DNA of 64,000 nt from Antrihabitans cavernicola (GTDB lineage Bacteria > Actinomycetota > Actinomycetes > Mycobacteriales > Mycobacteriaceae), in the NCBI RefSeq assembly GCF_008297975.1, contig NZ_VLNY01000008.1, forward strand, positions 62,001-126,000, read 5' to 3'. Every line of letters starts with the position of its first letter. Position 1 is the first letter of the stretch. The translations under genes and the position numbers were made by a program. This document shows positions 1 through 8,356 of this stretch, in pieces. The notes under the pieces are model-generated. The model had not been told where the DNA came from. It did not search any database and was given only the letters and a program-made list of their open reading frames with translations.

Positions 1-458
1 GTAAGTCCACCATCGCGGCGCTCCTCGCAGGCAGCATCGGCTGGCAGCTCGTCGAGGGCGACGATCTGCACCCCCCGACCAACATCGCGAAGATGTCGGC
101 CGGGATCGCGTTGACCGACGCCGACCGAGACCCCTGGCTCGACCTGATCGCGCAACGCATCGGCAGTGCCACGAGCCCGCTCGTGCTGACCTGCTCGGCG
201 CTCACCCGCCGCGCCCGCGACCGGATATACCGGCCAGGGGTCGTGTTCGTGCACCTGCAGGGTGACAGAGTGCTCATCGAACGGCGACTGCGGTCCCGAC
301 TGGATCACTTCATGCCCGCGTCACTGCTTTTATCACAGCTCGCCACCCTCGAACCGCCGAATCCCGACGAGCCACACATCACGGTCGACGTCGGCGGCGA
401 TCCCGCTGACATCACCGCCGCGATCAGACGCACACTCGACCTTTCACCGACACGCTAA
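1..458 (+). CDS. gntK: Gluconokinase, 5'-truncated by the window edge
   Basis: The ATP-dependent kinase phosphorylates D-gluconate to 6-phosphogluconate and feeds the pentose phosphate route. The reading frame is open from the first bases, where the tail of a Walker A motif (GKST) is cut by the window start. It is followed by EGDDLHP, the acid-rich substrate segment typical of GntK, then a CSAL segment and an RL-rich lid with LDHFMP. It ends with a TAA. The N-terminal few residues lie outside the window. About 150 residues are visible, close to the usual 160-175, so little is missing. An IclR regulator follows on the same strand, a common partner of sugar-acid genes. The family assignment is firm; the link to the regulator is inferred. 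Confidence 0.85.
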   Translation, partial: KSTIAALLAGSIGWQLVEGDDLHPPTNIAKMSAGIALTDADRDPWLDLIAQRIGSATSPLVLTCSALTRRARDRIYRPGVVFVHLQGDRVLIERRLRSRLDHFMPASLLLSQLATLEPPNPDEPHITVDVGGDPADITAAIRRTLDLSPTR

Positions 459-516
459 CCTGTGCATATACCGCACACGACGCGGTGATTGCGCACACGA
501 AGGGACGCCCAGCCCT

Positions 517-1317
517 ATGGCCCAAACAGTCCAGCGCGCCATCGACATCCTCGAGTTCTGCAGCGTCAAGCCCCGCACCCTTCGCGAGATCAGCGACATG
601 TGCGGGGTCCACCGCACGACCGCCCTTCGCCTGCTGCAAACCCTCGAACCCTGCGGATTCGTCCGCAAGAACCAGCACGGCCGCTACGGCGTCGGATTTC
701 GCCTCGCCGCACTCGCCGAATCCGCCCTGCGCCAATTCGACCTACGCACAGTGGTGCACGACCACATCGAGGAACTCAGCGAAAAGGTCGGACACACAAT
801 CCAATTCGCAGTAGTCCAGGACGACCACATCGTTTACGTCGACAAGATCGAGCCCGCCGACTCGATCCACCTCGACACCCGCATCGGTGGGCACGTCGTC
901 GTCCACACCGCTGGCGTGGCCAAAGCCATTCTGGCGAACTCCAGCGACGAGATACGCGCCCGCATCCTCGACCGCAGCGGCTTCCAGCATTACACCGACA
1001 ACACGCTCACCAGCCGCACAGCATACGACGCCCGCCTCGCCGAGACCCGCCGTACCGGCTGGGCGTACGACGACGGCGAGTACGAAGACATCTCCAACTG
1101 CATCGCAGCACCGGTCTACGACTACGCCGGCGACGTCGCCGGCGCGATCAGCATCACCGCACTCAAACCGCAACACGACATCGCCGCACTCGAGGCCTTG
1201 CTGCCCGACCTGCTCGCCACCACCGACAGCGTCTCGCACGCGCTCGGCTATATGCCGTCCACCGGGCGCACGGCTACCCGCGGAACCGACCACAACGTGG
1301 TGTCACCGGTGACGTGA
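517..1317 (+). CDS. IclR-family transcriptional regulator
   Basis: A 266-residue protein with the IclR layout: an N-terminal winged helix (about residues 1-65; VQRAIDILEF, then LREISDMCGVHRTTALRLLQTLE) and a C-terminal effector domain with VYVDKIEP and a late CIAAPVYDYAGDVAGAIS segment, where IclR proteins bind small acids. I chose the ATG at 517 because the HTH starts at once after it and an AAGGGA lies about 11 bases upstream; an upstream open extension is not IclR-like. It lies 58 bases after the gluconokinase, so gluconate or a related sugar acid is a plausible effector. That is inference from position only. Confidence 0.85.
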   Translation: MAQTVQRAIDILEFCSVKPRTLREISDMCGVHRTTALRLLQTLEPCGFVRKNQHGRYGVGFRLAALAESALRQFDLRTVVHDHIEELSEKVGHTIQFAVVQDDHIVYVDKIEPADSIHLDTRIGGHVVVHTAGVAKAILANSSDEIRARILDRSGFQHYTDNTLTSRTAYDARLAETRRTGWAYDDGEYEDISNCIAAPVYDYAGDVAGAISITALKPQHDIAALEALLPDLLATTDSVSHALGYMPSTGRTATRGTDHNVVSPVT

Positions 1318-1448
1318 CCACTGTCGGTCCTCGACGAGGTCGCTGCCCGGCGGAGTTGCAGGCTGAGCTATCGAGATCGAACTGACAGTCCGGTGGGCAA
1401 ACCAACAGTATTCGCCAGTTCCGCTTCTGACGTGTGTCACCTGTTCGG

Positions 1449-1622
1449 TTATCGGGCGAGGCTGAACTGCATGATGTCGATGTAGCCGTTGCGGAAGAAC
1501 TCGGCACACCCGGTCATGTATTTCATGTAGGTGTCGTAGGTGGCTTCGTAGGCAATGTCGATCGCCTCGGCTCGTCGACGCTGCAGCGCGGCCGCCCAAT
1601 GGTCGAGCGTGCGCGCGTAATG
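1449..1622 (-). pseudogene. Remnant (C-terminus) of a mycolic acid cyclopropane synthase-type methyltransferase
   Basis: Reading leftwards from 1622 this frame gives 57 residues that begin HYARTLDHWAAAL and run through YEATYDTYMKYMTGCAEFF to the end FSLAR and a TAA stop. This is the recognisable C-terminal end of SAM-dependent cyclopropane or mycolic acid synthases (CmaA/MmaA/UmaA type), which modify meromycolate chains. The codon immediately upstream in frame is TAG (1623-1625), and no further part of the roughly 290-residue enzyme is present before the lipase gene. It is therefore a truncated fossil. It supports a mycolic-acid producing host and shows that DNA was lost between here and the lipase. 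Confidence 0.72.
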
Positions 1623-1744
1623 CTATGCGCGCCCTGCCGCGCTGCAAGCTCGGGAATCGTAGTCTTCGCAACCCGGGCTCGGCACTCCGTTGCGCCGTGT
1701 TTAACTGGGGTGCACGCTCGGGGCGTTCTGGCGGGAAGTTGGAT

Positions 1745-2980
1745 ATGAAAAGTCGTTCGGCATGTGCGGTCATCGCGTTCGCCGCGGCCCTGGTGGTCGG
1801 TTCGGGATTGACGGCGCAGGCGGATCCGATCTCCGATCTGATCAACCCCAGCCACGATCCCGCTGCGTATCTGCCGACGCCGCTGGGTGATCCATGGTTC
1901 GACCCGCCCGCGGGCTTCGAGAACCTGGCTCCTGGGACAGTTCTGAACACCCGCTCGGTCACGGTGCCACGCATCGCCACACCGGCGACCACGACGCAGC
2001 TGCTATTCCGCTCCACCGATTCCAAGAACCGTCCGATCGCGGCCGCCACCAGCGTCATCGTCCCGACCGCGCCATGGACCGGTGCCGGTCCGCGACCGAT
2101 CGCGTCGTACAACATCGCCATCGACTCGCTCGGCAACACCTGTGCGCCGTCGTACACGCTGCCGCGCGGCACCGCAGGCGAGATGGACTCGATCAGCGAC
2201 TTGGTGGCCCGCAACTTCGCCGTCGTCGTCACCGACTACGAAGGTCCGCGGCAGGCATACTCGGCCGGGCTGGTTTCCGGGCACACCGTCCTCGATTCGG
2301 TGCGCGCCGCCGAGAACCACGCCGAGTTGGGGCTGTCGAAGTCGTCGCCAGTCGGGATCACCGGGTATTCGGGTGGCGCGATCGCCTCCGGTTGGGCTGC
2401 CCAGTTGGCCCCGACGTACGCGCCGGAACTGAACATCGTCGGCGTCGCGTTCGGTGGGGCACCCACCGACTACAACCTGCTGCACAGCTCGCTCAACGGA
2501 CATATCGGATCTGGCTTGTACCTGGCCGCGACCGCCGGGCTCACCCGCGAGTACCCGGAGTTGGGTCAGTTCAACAACGACAACGGACGCCGCTACGGCC
2601 TGCTGCAGAAGGACCAATGCGCCGACGTGCTGTCCTACGCAGGCATCTTCATGTTGTCGCAGGAGCAACTGTCGGAGAGTCCGAACTCGTTCACCAACCC
2701 CATCGTGCAGAAGGTCATCGCCGAAAACCGCATGGGCGGTGCAGCTCCGAAGGCGCCGATCTTCATCTACCAAGGCATCCAAGACGTGTGGATCCCGAAG
2801 GAAGGTGCGGAAGCCGTGTACGACGAGTGGTGCGCCAAGGGTGCGTCCGTCCGGCTCGAAGAGACGCCAGGCGACCACACGACCATCGGAAACACCGCGC
2901 GGCCGGGCGCCATCGCCTGGCTGGCGCAGCGCCTGAACGGTCAACCTGCGCAACCGGGCTGCAGCAGCATCGGTCGCTAG
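1745..2980 (+). CDS. Secretory lipase (LIP family, alpha/beta hydrolase)
   Basis: A 411-residue exported esterase or lipase. Residues 1-27 are a signal peptide (basic start, hydrophobic core, cleavage near AQA-DP). The nucleophile elbow is GYSGG in the context VGITGYSGGAIASGW, as in secretory lipases of the LIP family common in Nocardia, Rhodococcus and fungi. A late IYQGIQDVWIP segment and PGDHTTIG supply the probable acidic and His residues of the triad. The ATG at 1745 gives a complete signal peptide; an upstream GGGAAG can serve as ribosome site. It probably acts outside the cell on acyl esters. It stands alone, next to a mycolate-enzyme remnant and a fatty-acid-CoA ligase. Confidence 0.88.
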   Translation: MKSRSACAVIAFAAALVVGSGLTAQADPISDLINPSHDPAAYLPTPLGDPWFDPPAGFENLAPGTVLNTRSVTVPRIATPATTTQLLFRSTDSKNRPIAAATSVIVPTAPWTGAGPRPIASYNIAIDSLGNTCAPSYTLPRGTAGEMDSISDLVARNFAVVVTDYEGPRQAYSAGLVSGHTVLDSVRAAENHAELGLSKSSPVGITGYSGGAIASGWAAQLAPTYAPELNIVGVAFGGAPTDYNLLHSSLNGHIGSGLYLAATAGLTREYPELGQFNNDNGRRYGLLQKDQCADVLSYAGIFMLSQEQLSESPNSFTNPIVQKVIAENRMGGAAPKAPIFIYQGIQDVWIPKEGAEAVYDEWCAKGASVRLEETPGDHTTIGNTARPGAIAWLAQRLNGQPAQPGCSSIGR

Positions 2981-3014
2981 ATCGCCGGACTGTGACGCCG
3001 GTTACGGTATCGGT

Positions 3015-4573
3015 ATGAGTGAACTGCTCGGCCAGCCGATGCGATCCCGACGCAATACCTGGAACAACCAGGTTGCGATTCATGCGCAGACCAAGCCGAC
3101 CGATCCAGCGTTGCGATTCGTCGGTCAGGACACCTCGTGGCAACAGCTCCACGATCGGTCCGAGGCACTCGGTGATGCGCTTGCCCGGCGCGGTGTGAGT
3201 GCCGGCGACCGAGTGCTGATCGTGCTGCTGAACCACGCCGAATACATCGAAGCGGTGTTGGGTATCAACACAATCGGTGCGATTGCGGTTCCCGTCAACT
3301 TTCGGCTCACACCGCCGGAGCTGGCGTACATCGTCGCCGACAGTGGTGCAACCACGGTCCTGACCGAGCCCGCGTTGGCCCCGCTGATCGCGGCTGTGCG
3401 GCAGCAGGCAACAGCACTGGACACGGTCATCGTGCTCGGCGACACGGCCGACGACGGCAACCTGAGCTACGGCGACCTGATCGCCGAACAGGGCGATCCG
3501 CACCCTGAAATCGACGTGCGCGAAGATTCCCCTGCGCTCATCATGTACACCTCGGGCACGACGGGGCGGCCGAAGGGTGCGGTGCTGTCCTACGGCAACA
3601 TGAACGGCCAAGCGCTGACGATCATTCACGCGCAACAGATTCCAGCCGGCGACGTTGTTTTCGTGACGGCGCCGCTGTTCCACATCGCCGGACTCGGTGG
3701 CATCGCGGCCAACCTGGTGGTCGGGACGCTCACGGTGATTCACCCGCTCGGCGCCTTCAATGCCGCTGAGCTGCTGGACGCATGGGAACGTGAACGGGCC
3801 ACCTCCGCGTTCTGGTGCCGGTGCAGTGGCAGGCTGTCTGCGCCGAACCCGGTGTGCGAGAGCGCGATCTGGCGCTGCGCGTGATCAGTTGGGGCGCGGC
3901 ACCCGCGTCCGATACCGTGCTGCGCGCGATGTCCGACACGTTCCCGGACGCGACCAACATCGCGGTGTTTGGGCAAACCGAGATGTCGCCCATCACCTGC
4001 GTGCTGGAGGGCAAGGACGCATTGCGCAAGATCGGATCGGTCGGCAAGCCGATTCCGACCATCGCAACCCGCATCGTCGACGACGAGATGAACGACGTTG
4101 CCCAAGGTGAGGTCGGCGAGATCGTCTACCGGGGTCCGACGATGATGCAGGAGTACTGGAACAAGCCTGCCGAGACGGCGGATGCGTTCCACGGCGGGTG
4201 GTTCCATTCCGGTGATCTCGTGCGCCAGGACGAGGAAGGCTTCATCTACGTCGTCGATCGCAAGAAGGACATGATCATCTCCGGCGGCGAGAACATCTAC
4301 TGCGCCGAGGTGGAGAACGTTCTCTACGCGCATCCGAAGATTCGCGAGGCCGCGGTGATCGGGCGACCCGACGACAAGTGGGGCGAGGTGCCCGTCGCGG
4401 TCATCGCATTGGCGGGTGACGACGACGTCACGCTCGACGAACTGACGCCGTTTCTGAACGACAACCTGGCTCGCTACAAGCACCCGAAGGACCTCGTCGT
4501 CGTTGCCGAGCTGCCCCGCAACGCCAGCGGCAAGGTCCTGAAACATACGCTCAGAAAGCCGCTTGCGGAGTAG
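3015..4573 (+). pseudogene. Fatty-acid-CoA ligase (FadD-type AMP-binding enzyme) split by a -1 frameshift
   Basis: Two frames together make one ANL-superfamily acyl-CoA ligase of about 520 residues. The first frame (3015-3884) carries the AMP/ATP loop MYTSGTTGRPKGA. The second (sense from about 3812 to 4573) carries FGQTEMSP, the hinge region VDRKKDMIISGGENIY and the C-terminal lysine motif NASGKVLKHTLR. At 3810-3812 the DNA reads TTCTGGTG where TTCCTGGTG would join ...ATSAF to LVPVQWQ without loss, so one C is missing. If real, the product is cut after about 265 correct residues and lacks the adenylate-forming core. A sequencing error is equally possible. The intact enzyme would activate fatty acids with CoA. 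Confidence 0.85.
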
Positions 4574-4610
4574 CGTCGATGGTGAGGCTTTCTATAAGAG
4601 GGTGAGCTGC

Positions 4611-4853
4611 ATGGCTACTGATTCAACCAAGGAATTCCCGTCGAGGACGCCCATCATCGGCATGTTCATGGTTTTTGCGGCCATGGCGATCGTGGCGGTC
4701 ACGGCGTACCAACATGCGGGCTGGTTCTCGATCATCGGCTACGCGATCGCCCTGGTGGTCGCGGTGTTCGGTTTCTGGTTCACCTTCCGCGATCTGTCCG
4801 ATCCGGACGCGCTGCCCCGCCAGCCGGGTCCGCAGGACCGTCGGGTTCCTTGA
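4611..4853 (+). CDS. Small membrane protein, unknown function
   Basis: An 80-residue protein with two predicted transmembrane helices (about residues 15-32, IIGMFMVFAAMAIVAVTA, and 38-55) separated by a short loop, then a charged tail FRDLSDPDALPRQPGPQDRR. The ATG at 4611 is preceded by AGAGGGTGAG, and it lies 38 bases after the acyl-CoA ligase stop. Its TGA overlaps the TTG start of the next gene (TTGA), so it is probably co-translated with the SGNH hydrolase. I do not recognise a family with a known role. Confidence 0.65.
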   Translation: MATDSTKEFPSRTPIIGMFMVFAAMAIVAVTAYQHAGWFSIIGYAIALVVAVFGFWFTFRDLSDPDALPRQPGPQDRRVP

Positions 4854-5752
4854 TCGGCGTGCGCGCACGATCGATCGGCGCCCTTGTCCTGGCTGCCGCC
4901 GCCGCGGGTGGATTCGGCACGCAAGCGTCGGCAGCACCCGCGTACAGCGAGTACGTCGCGCTGGGCGACTCGTGGTCGGCCGATGTGTCGGTGTTGAACG
5001 CGACCACGCGATTCACGCCTATTGCCTGCGCGCAGAGCAACGCGAACTACCCGAAGCAGGTTGCGGCGGCTCTCGGGGTCGCAGTGTTTCGTGATGCGAC
5101 GTGCGGAGGTGCGACCACCGCTGACATGACGTCGCCGCAGCAGATTTCGCAGGTAGGTGGATTGCTCGCCGGTGTGAATCCGGCGCAGTTCGATCGACTC
5201 ACTCCGACAACCGATTTGGTGACTGTCGGCATCGGCGGCAACGATGTGGGCTTGGCCGACGCGATCATGGGGTGCACCAGCAACGTCGACGTCGGGACGC
5301 CGTGCAAGGACCGTTTCTTCAAGGGCGGAGTCGACACGATTTCGGTGAAGACCCGCGAGACCGAAGCCAAGATCGTCGACGTGATCGCCGGGATACGGGC
5401 TCGATCGCCGAAAGCGAAGATCGAGCTGGTCGGATATCTCGACGGCGTGCCGACCCAGCGCGGCTGCTTTGCGACGATCCCCATCACCGACGGCGACATC
5501 ACCTGGATCGGCCAGAAGCTGGTCGAACTCGATGGCGTGATGCGGAGTGCCGCGGCAACCGCGGGCGCGAATTACGTCGATACGTACAGCACCAGCATCG
5601 GACACGACGCCTGTCAGGCACCCGGCGTGCGCTGGGTCGAAGGACTCGTTCCGTTCTCCAGCGATCCGCCTGGGCCTGCGGTTCCGTTCCACCCCAACCA
5701 ACTCGGAGCCGACCATCAAGCGCGCGCAGTCCTCACGGCTCTCGGACGCTGA
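4850..5752 (+). CDS. Secreted SGNH/GDSL-type hydrolase (esterase or lipase)
   Basis: A roughly 300-residue exported serine esterase. An Ala-rich signal peptide ends near QASA-AP. Block I is VALGDSW with the nucleophilic Ser, block III is GIGGNDVG with the oxyanion Asn, and block V is FHPNQLGADH with catalytic His. Paired Cys residues (for example CAQS, ATCGG, GCTS, PCKD, RGC, HDAC, with a spacing typical of secreted forms) suggest disulfides. The start is either the TTG at 4850, which overlaps the previous stop, or the GTG at 4859; both keep the signal peptide. Similar enzymes in mycolata hydrolyse lipids or short esters outside the cell. The substrate is unknown. Confidence 0.82.
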   Translation: MIGVRARSIGALVLAAAAAGGFGTQASAAPAYSEYVALGDSWSADVSVLNATTRFTPIACAQSNANYPKQVAAALGVAVFRDATCGGATTADMTSPQQISQVGGLLAGVNPAQFDRLTPTTDLVTVGIGGNDVGLADAIMGCTSNVDVGTPCKDRFFKGGVDTISVKTRETEAKIVDVIAGIRARSPKAKIELVGYLDGVPTQRGCFATIPITDGDITWIGQKLVELDGVMRSAAATAGANYVDTYSTSIGHDACQAPGVRWVEGLVPFSSDPPGPAVPFHPNQLGADHQARAVLTALGR

Positions 5753-5781
5753 TCGGAAACTCGGTTGCCAGCTTAACCTAA

Positions 5782-5795
5782 TTACCCTAGGGTAA
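5782..5795. promoter_or_regulatory. Perfect 14-bp palindrome, likely operator of the adjacent TetR regulator
   Basis: TTACCCTAGGGTAA reads the same on both strands and lies 30 bases before the TetR start codon in an AT-richer spacer. An AACTAGGGA half-site follows it. Position and symmetry fit autorepression by the TetR protein and control of the coupled SDR. No binding has been shown. Confidence 0.6.
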
Positions 5796-5824
5796 AAACT
5801 AGGGATATTAGGAAGGGCATTCCC

Positions 5825-6400
5825 GTGGCACGGGCTGGACTGACTCAGATCAAATTGGTGACCGCTGCCGGTGACCTTGCGGATCGCATCGGATTCGACA
5901 ACGTCACCATCGCGGCGCTGGCGCGCGGATTCGGTATCAAGGACGCCAGCATCTACTCGCACATCAAGAATCTGCATGATCTGCGCGTGCAGGTGGCGTT
6001 GTCCGCCGCCCAGGATTTCGCCGACCGGATCGGTGCGGCGGTGGCGGGACGATCCGGCAAGGATGCGTTGGTCGCATTCGCCGACGCGTACCGGGAATTC
6101 GCCGTTCACCATCCCGGTCGCTACGCCGCGACGCAGATGCAACTCGACGCCACGACGGCGGAATCGTCACCGGCGTATCGGCGAATTCTCGACACCACCT
6201 ACGCGCTCTTTCACGGCTACGGATTGACAGAGCCGGATCTCACCGATGCAGTCCGGTTGCTGCGCAGCTTCTTTCACGGCTTTGCCGCTCTCGAGGCCTC
6301 GGGCGGATTCGGCCATCCACGCGGGCTGGCGACGTCGTGGCAGCGCGACCTCGATGCCCTCGATTTCACGTTACGACACTGGAGCAGTACTCATGACTGA
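5825..6400 (+). CDS. TetR-family transcriptional regulator
   Basis: A 191-residue one-component regulator. The N-terminal HTH is clear (about residues 10-56: GFDNVTIAALARGFGIKDASIYSHIKN). The C-terminal ligand domain has a WHG-like region (REFAVHHPGRYA) seen in many actinobacterial TetR proteins. The GTG start at 5825 has GGAAGGG 6-7 bases upstream. The stop overlaps the SDR start by 8 bases (ATGACTGA), so both are co-translated. The palindrome at 5782-5795 is the likely operator. The ligand is unknown; the SDR substrate or product is the natural guess. Confidence 0.88.
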   Translation: MARAGLTQIKLVTAAGDLADRIGFDNVTIAALARGFGIKDASIYSHIKNLHDLRVQVALSAAQDFADRIGAAVAGRSGKDALVAFADAYREFAVHHPGRYAATQMQLDATTAESSPAYRRILDTTYALFHGYGLTEPDLTDAVRLLRSFFHGFAALEASGGFGHPRGLATSWQRDLDALDFTLRHWSSTHD

Positions 6401-7226
6401 TCGCGTTTGGTTGATTACCGGCAGCAGCTCGGGCCTCGGCCGCGCACTTGCCGAAACCGTTGTCGCCCGCGGTGATTCGGTCGCAGCCACCGCGCGTGAT
6501 GTCACCGCCCTCGCCGGCCTGGCCGACCTCGACGGGGTCGGGACGTATCGGCTCGACGTTACCGATCGCGCGTCCATCGAAGCGGCAGTGGCGGCGGCCG
6601 AACACGACTTCGGCCGCATCGACGTACTGGTCAACAACGCAGGTTATGCCCTGCTCGGTGCGTACGAGGAAATCGGCGACGCGGAATTGCGGACGCAGTT
6701 CGATACCAACGTGTTCGGAGCGATGAACGTCGCACGCGCGGTTCTGCCCGGTATGCGCCGCAGGCGCGACGGATGCATCGTGCAGATGTCCTCGTTGAAC
6801 GGTGTGGTTCCCGGGGCGGGCGGCAGCGCGTACGTGGGATCGAAGTTCGCGTTGGAGGGCATGTCCGAGGCATTGGCCGCCGAGACAGCGCACCTCGGCA
6901 TCAAGGTGGTGATCACCGAAGCTGGGCCGTTCCGAACGGATTTCGGCGGAAAGTCGCTGCACTGGGGAACGCCGATGGACGACTACGATGACGTCATCGG
7001 GCCTGCCCGTGCTGCATTCGAGGCGTCGCACGGCAGCCAGCCCGGTGACCCGCACCGGGCCGCGCAAGCCATCGTCGACGCCGTCGATCTGGCCGACCCA
7101 CCACTGCGCCTGCCTCTCGGCGGTGAGGCATTCGAGCTGATCGAGCAGTATTTGAGCGCGCGCTTGACGGAACTTCCCGCCGCAGCCGCGATCGGCGCGG
7201 ACACCGCCTACCGCGAGCTGGTCTGA
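6393..7226 (+). CDS. Short-chain dehydrogenase/reductase (SDR)
   Basis: A 277-residue classical SDR. It has the Rossmann motif TGSSSGLG near residue 9, NNAG near residue 85, a catalytic Ser in QMSSLNG and the YxxxK pair in YVGSKFALEG. The PGPFRTDF-type segment here reads AGPFRTDF. It reduces or oxidises a carbonyl or alcohol with NAD(P)H; the substrate cannot be read from sequence. It is translationally coupled to the TetR gene upstream, which probably controls it. Its 3' end overlaps the convergent AraC gene by 19 bases. Confidence 0.88.
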   Translation: MTDRVWLITGSSSGLGRALAETVVARGDSVAATARDVTALAGLADLDGVGTYRLDVTDRASIEAAVAAAEHDFGRIDVLVNNAGYALLGAYEEIGDAELRTQFDTNVFGAMNVARAVLPGMRRRRDGCIVQMSSLNGVVPGAGGSAYVGSKFALEGMSEALAAETAHLGIKVVITEAGPFRTDFGGKSLHWGTPMDDYDDVIGPARAAFEASHGSQPGDPHRAAQAIVDAVDLADPPLRLPLGGEAFELIEQYLSARLTELPAAAAIGADTAYRELV

Positions 7227-8266
7227 CGGCTATCGGCCGCACGGTGGCGAGCCAACGGTGTCTCGCCGAACCAGCGCTTGAACGCGTAGATGAAGCTGGA
7301 CGATTCCGCATAGCCGAGCCGAACTGCGACGTCTTCGACCGACAGCACACCCGTGTCGAGCATCTCTACCGCCAGCGTCGCCAGCACCTCGTCGCGCAGG
7401 GCGCGAAAGCTGGTGCCCGCGTCATCGAGTCGTCTGCGCATGGTGCGACTGCTCATGCCCAGTTCCGCTGCGACACTGTCCATATCGACCGTGGCGTCGC
7501 CGATCCGTGTCAACTCGTCACGAACCGATCCGGCGATACCCGATCGCTTTCGCCGCCGAGCCACCAGTTCACGACACTGCGCTTCGCACAGCGCGACCGT
7601 GTTGCGATTGCCCTGTCTCAGTGGTCGATCGAGATAGGCGATATCGAACGTGCTGATGTTCGACGCCGCGTCGAAGGTCGGTGTGCTGCCGAACAATTCT
7701 TCGTAGCGGATCGTCGACGGTGGCGCGCTCTGGCGAAACATCATGCGATGCAACAGAATCGGTGAACCCAGCAGATCGTTCATGACGGTGACGATCGCCG
7801 CGAGATCGCGGTCCACCAAGAAATCGCGGACATCCTCGGGTACGGAACGGTCGTGCAACTCCATCCGGATCTCGTCGGACGCAAGTTCGACTGTCGGCGT
7901 GCAGAAGGCGAAGCTCAGATCCAGGTAACGGAGTGCGAGTGCGATGGCGTCACGCAGCGTTGGACTGCTCAAGCATGCGAAGCCGAAGATTCCGAACGTC
8001 GTCACGTTGTACCTGCAGCCGACGTCGAGTCCGAGCGATGGTCGCTCGCCCAACGCTCGCGTCAGGTTGCGGACGACGACCAGTTCCTGCTGGGCGGTCA
8101 CCTGCAGGGCGGGATCGGTGAGATCGTCGATAGCGAGGCCGGACGCGCTCAATAGATCTTCCGCGGGCACTCCCTCGGCTGCGCCGAACTCGACGAGCAG
8201 TGCGATGCTCGCGATGCCGCGCGGGAAGTTCCAGTTCCGCACCGCGGGCATCGCAACTTCCGGCAT
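7208..8266 (-). CDS. AraC-family regulator with arabinose-binding-like N-terminal domain
   Basis: A 352-residue regulator. The C-terminal pair of HTH motifs (about residues 250-345) includes ATVDMDSVAAELGMSSRTMRRRLDDAG and VEDVAVRLGYAESSSFIYAFKRWFG. The N-terminal half has the long helical effector domain of the OruR/ArgR-like AraC proteins, which sense hydrophobic ligands in mycolata. It is divergent from the Baeyer-Villiger monooxygenase gene with a 90-base spacer, so it probably activates that operon. The ligand is likely the operon substrate; this is inference from gene order. Confidence 0.88.
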   Translation of the reverse strand: MPEVAMPAVRNWNFPRGIASIALLVEFGAAEGVPAEDLLSASGLAIDDLTDPALQVTAQQELVVVRNLTRALGERPSLGLDVGCRYNVTTFGIFGFACLSSPTLRDAIALALRYLDLSFAFCTPTVELASDEIRMELHDRSVPEDVRDFLVDRDLAAIVTVMNDLLGSPILLHRMMFRQSAPPSTIRYEELFGSTPTFDAASNISTFDIAYLDRPLRQGNRNTVALCEAQCRELVARRRKRSGIAGSVRDELTRIGDATVDMDSVAAELGMSSRTMRRRLDDAGTSFRALRDEVLATLAVEMLDTGVLSVEDVAVRLGYAESSSFIYAFKRWFGETPLARHRAADSRQTSSR

Positions 8267-8356
8267 GGTCAGAGTCTTCCCGTTCTGGCCGAATATCTCA
8301 ATTTTCTGTCCGAACGTACCTTCCGTCGTGGCCGCAGACAGGAATAGCCTGGCGTC

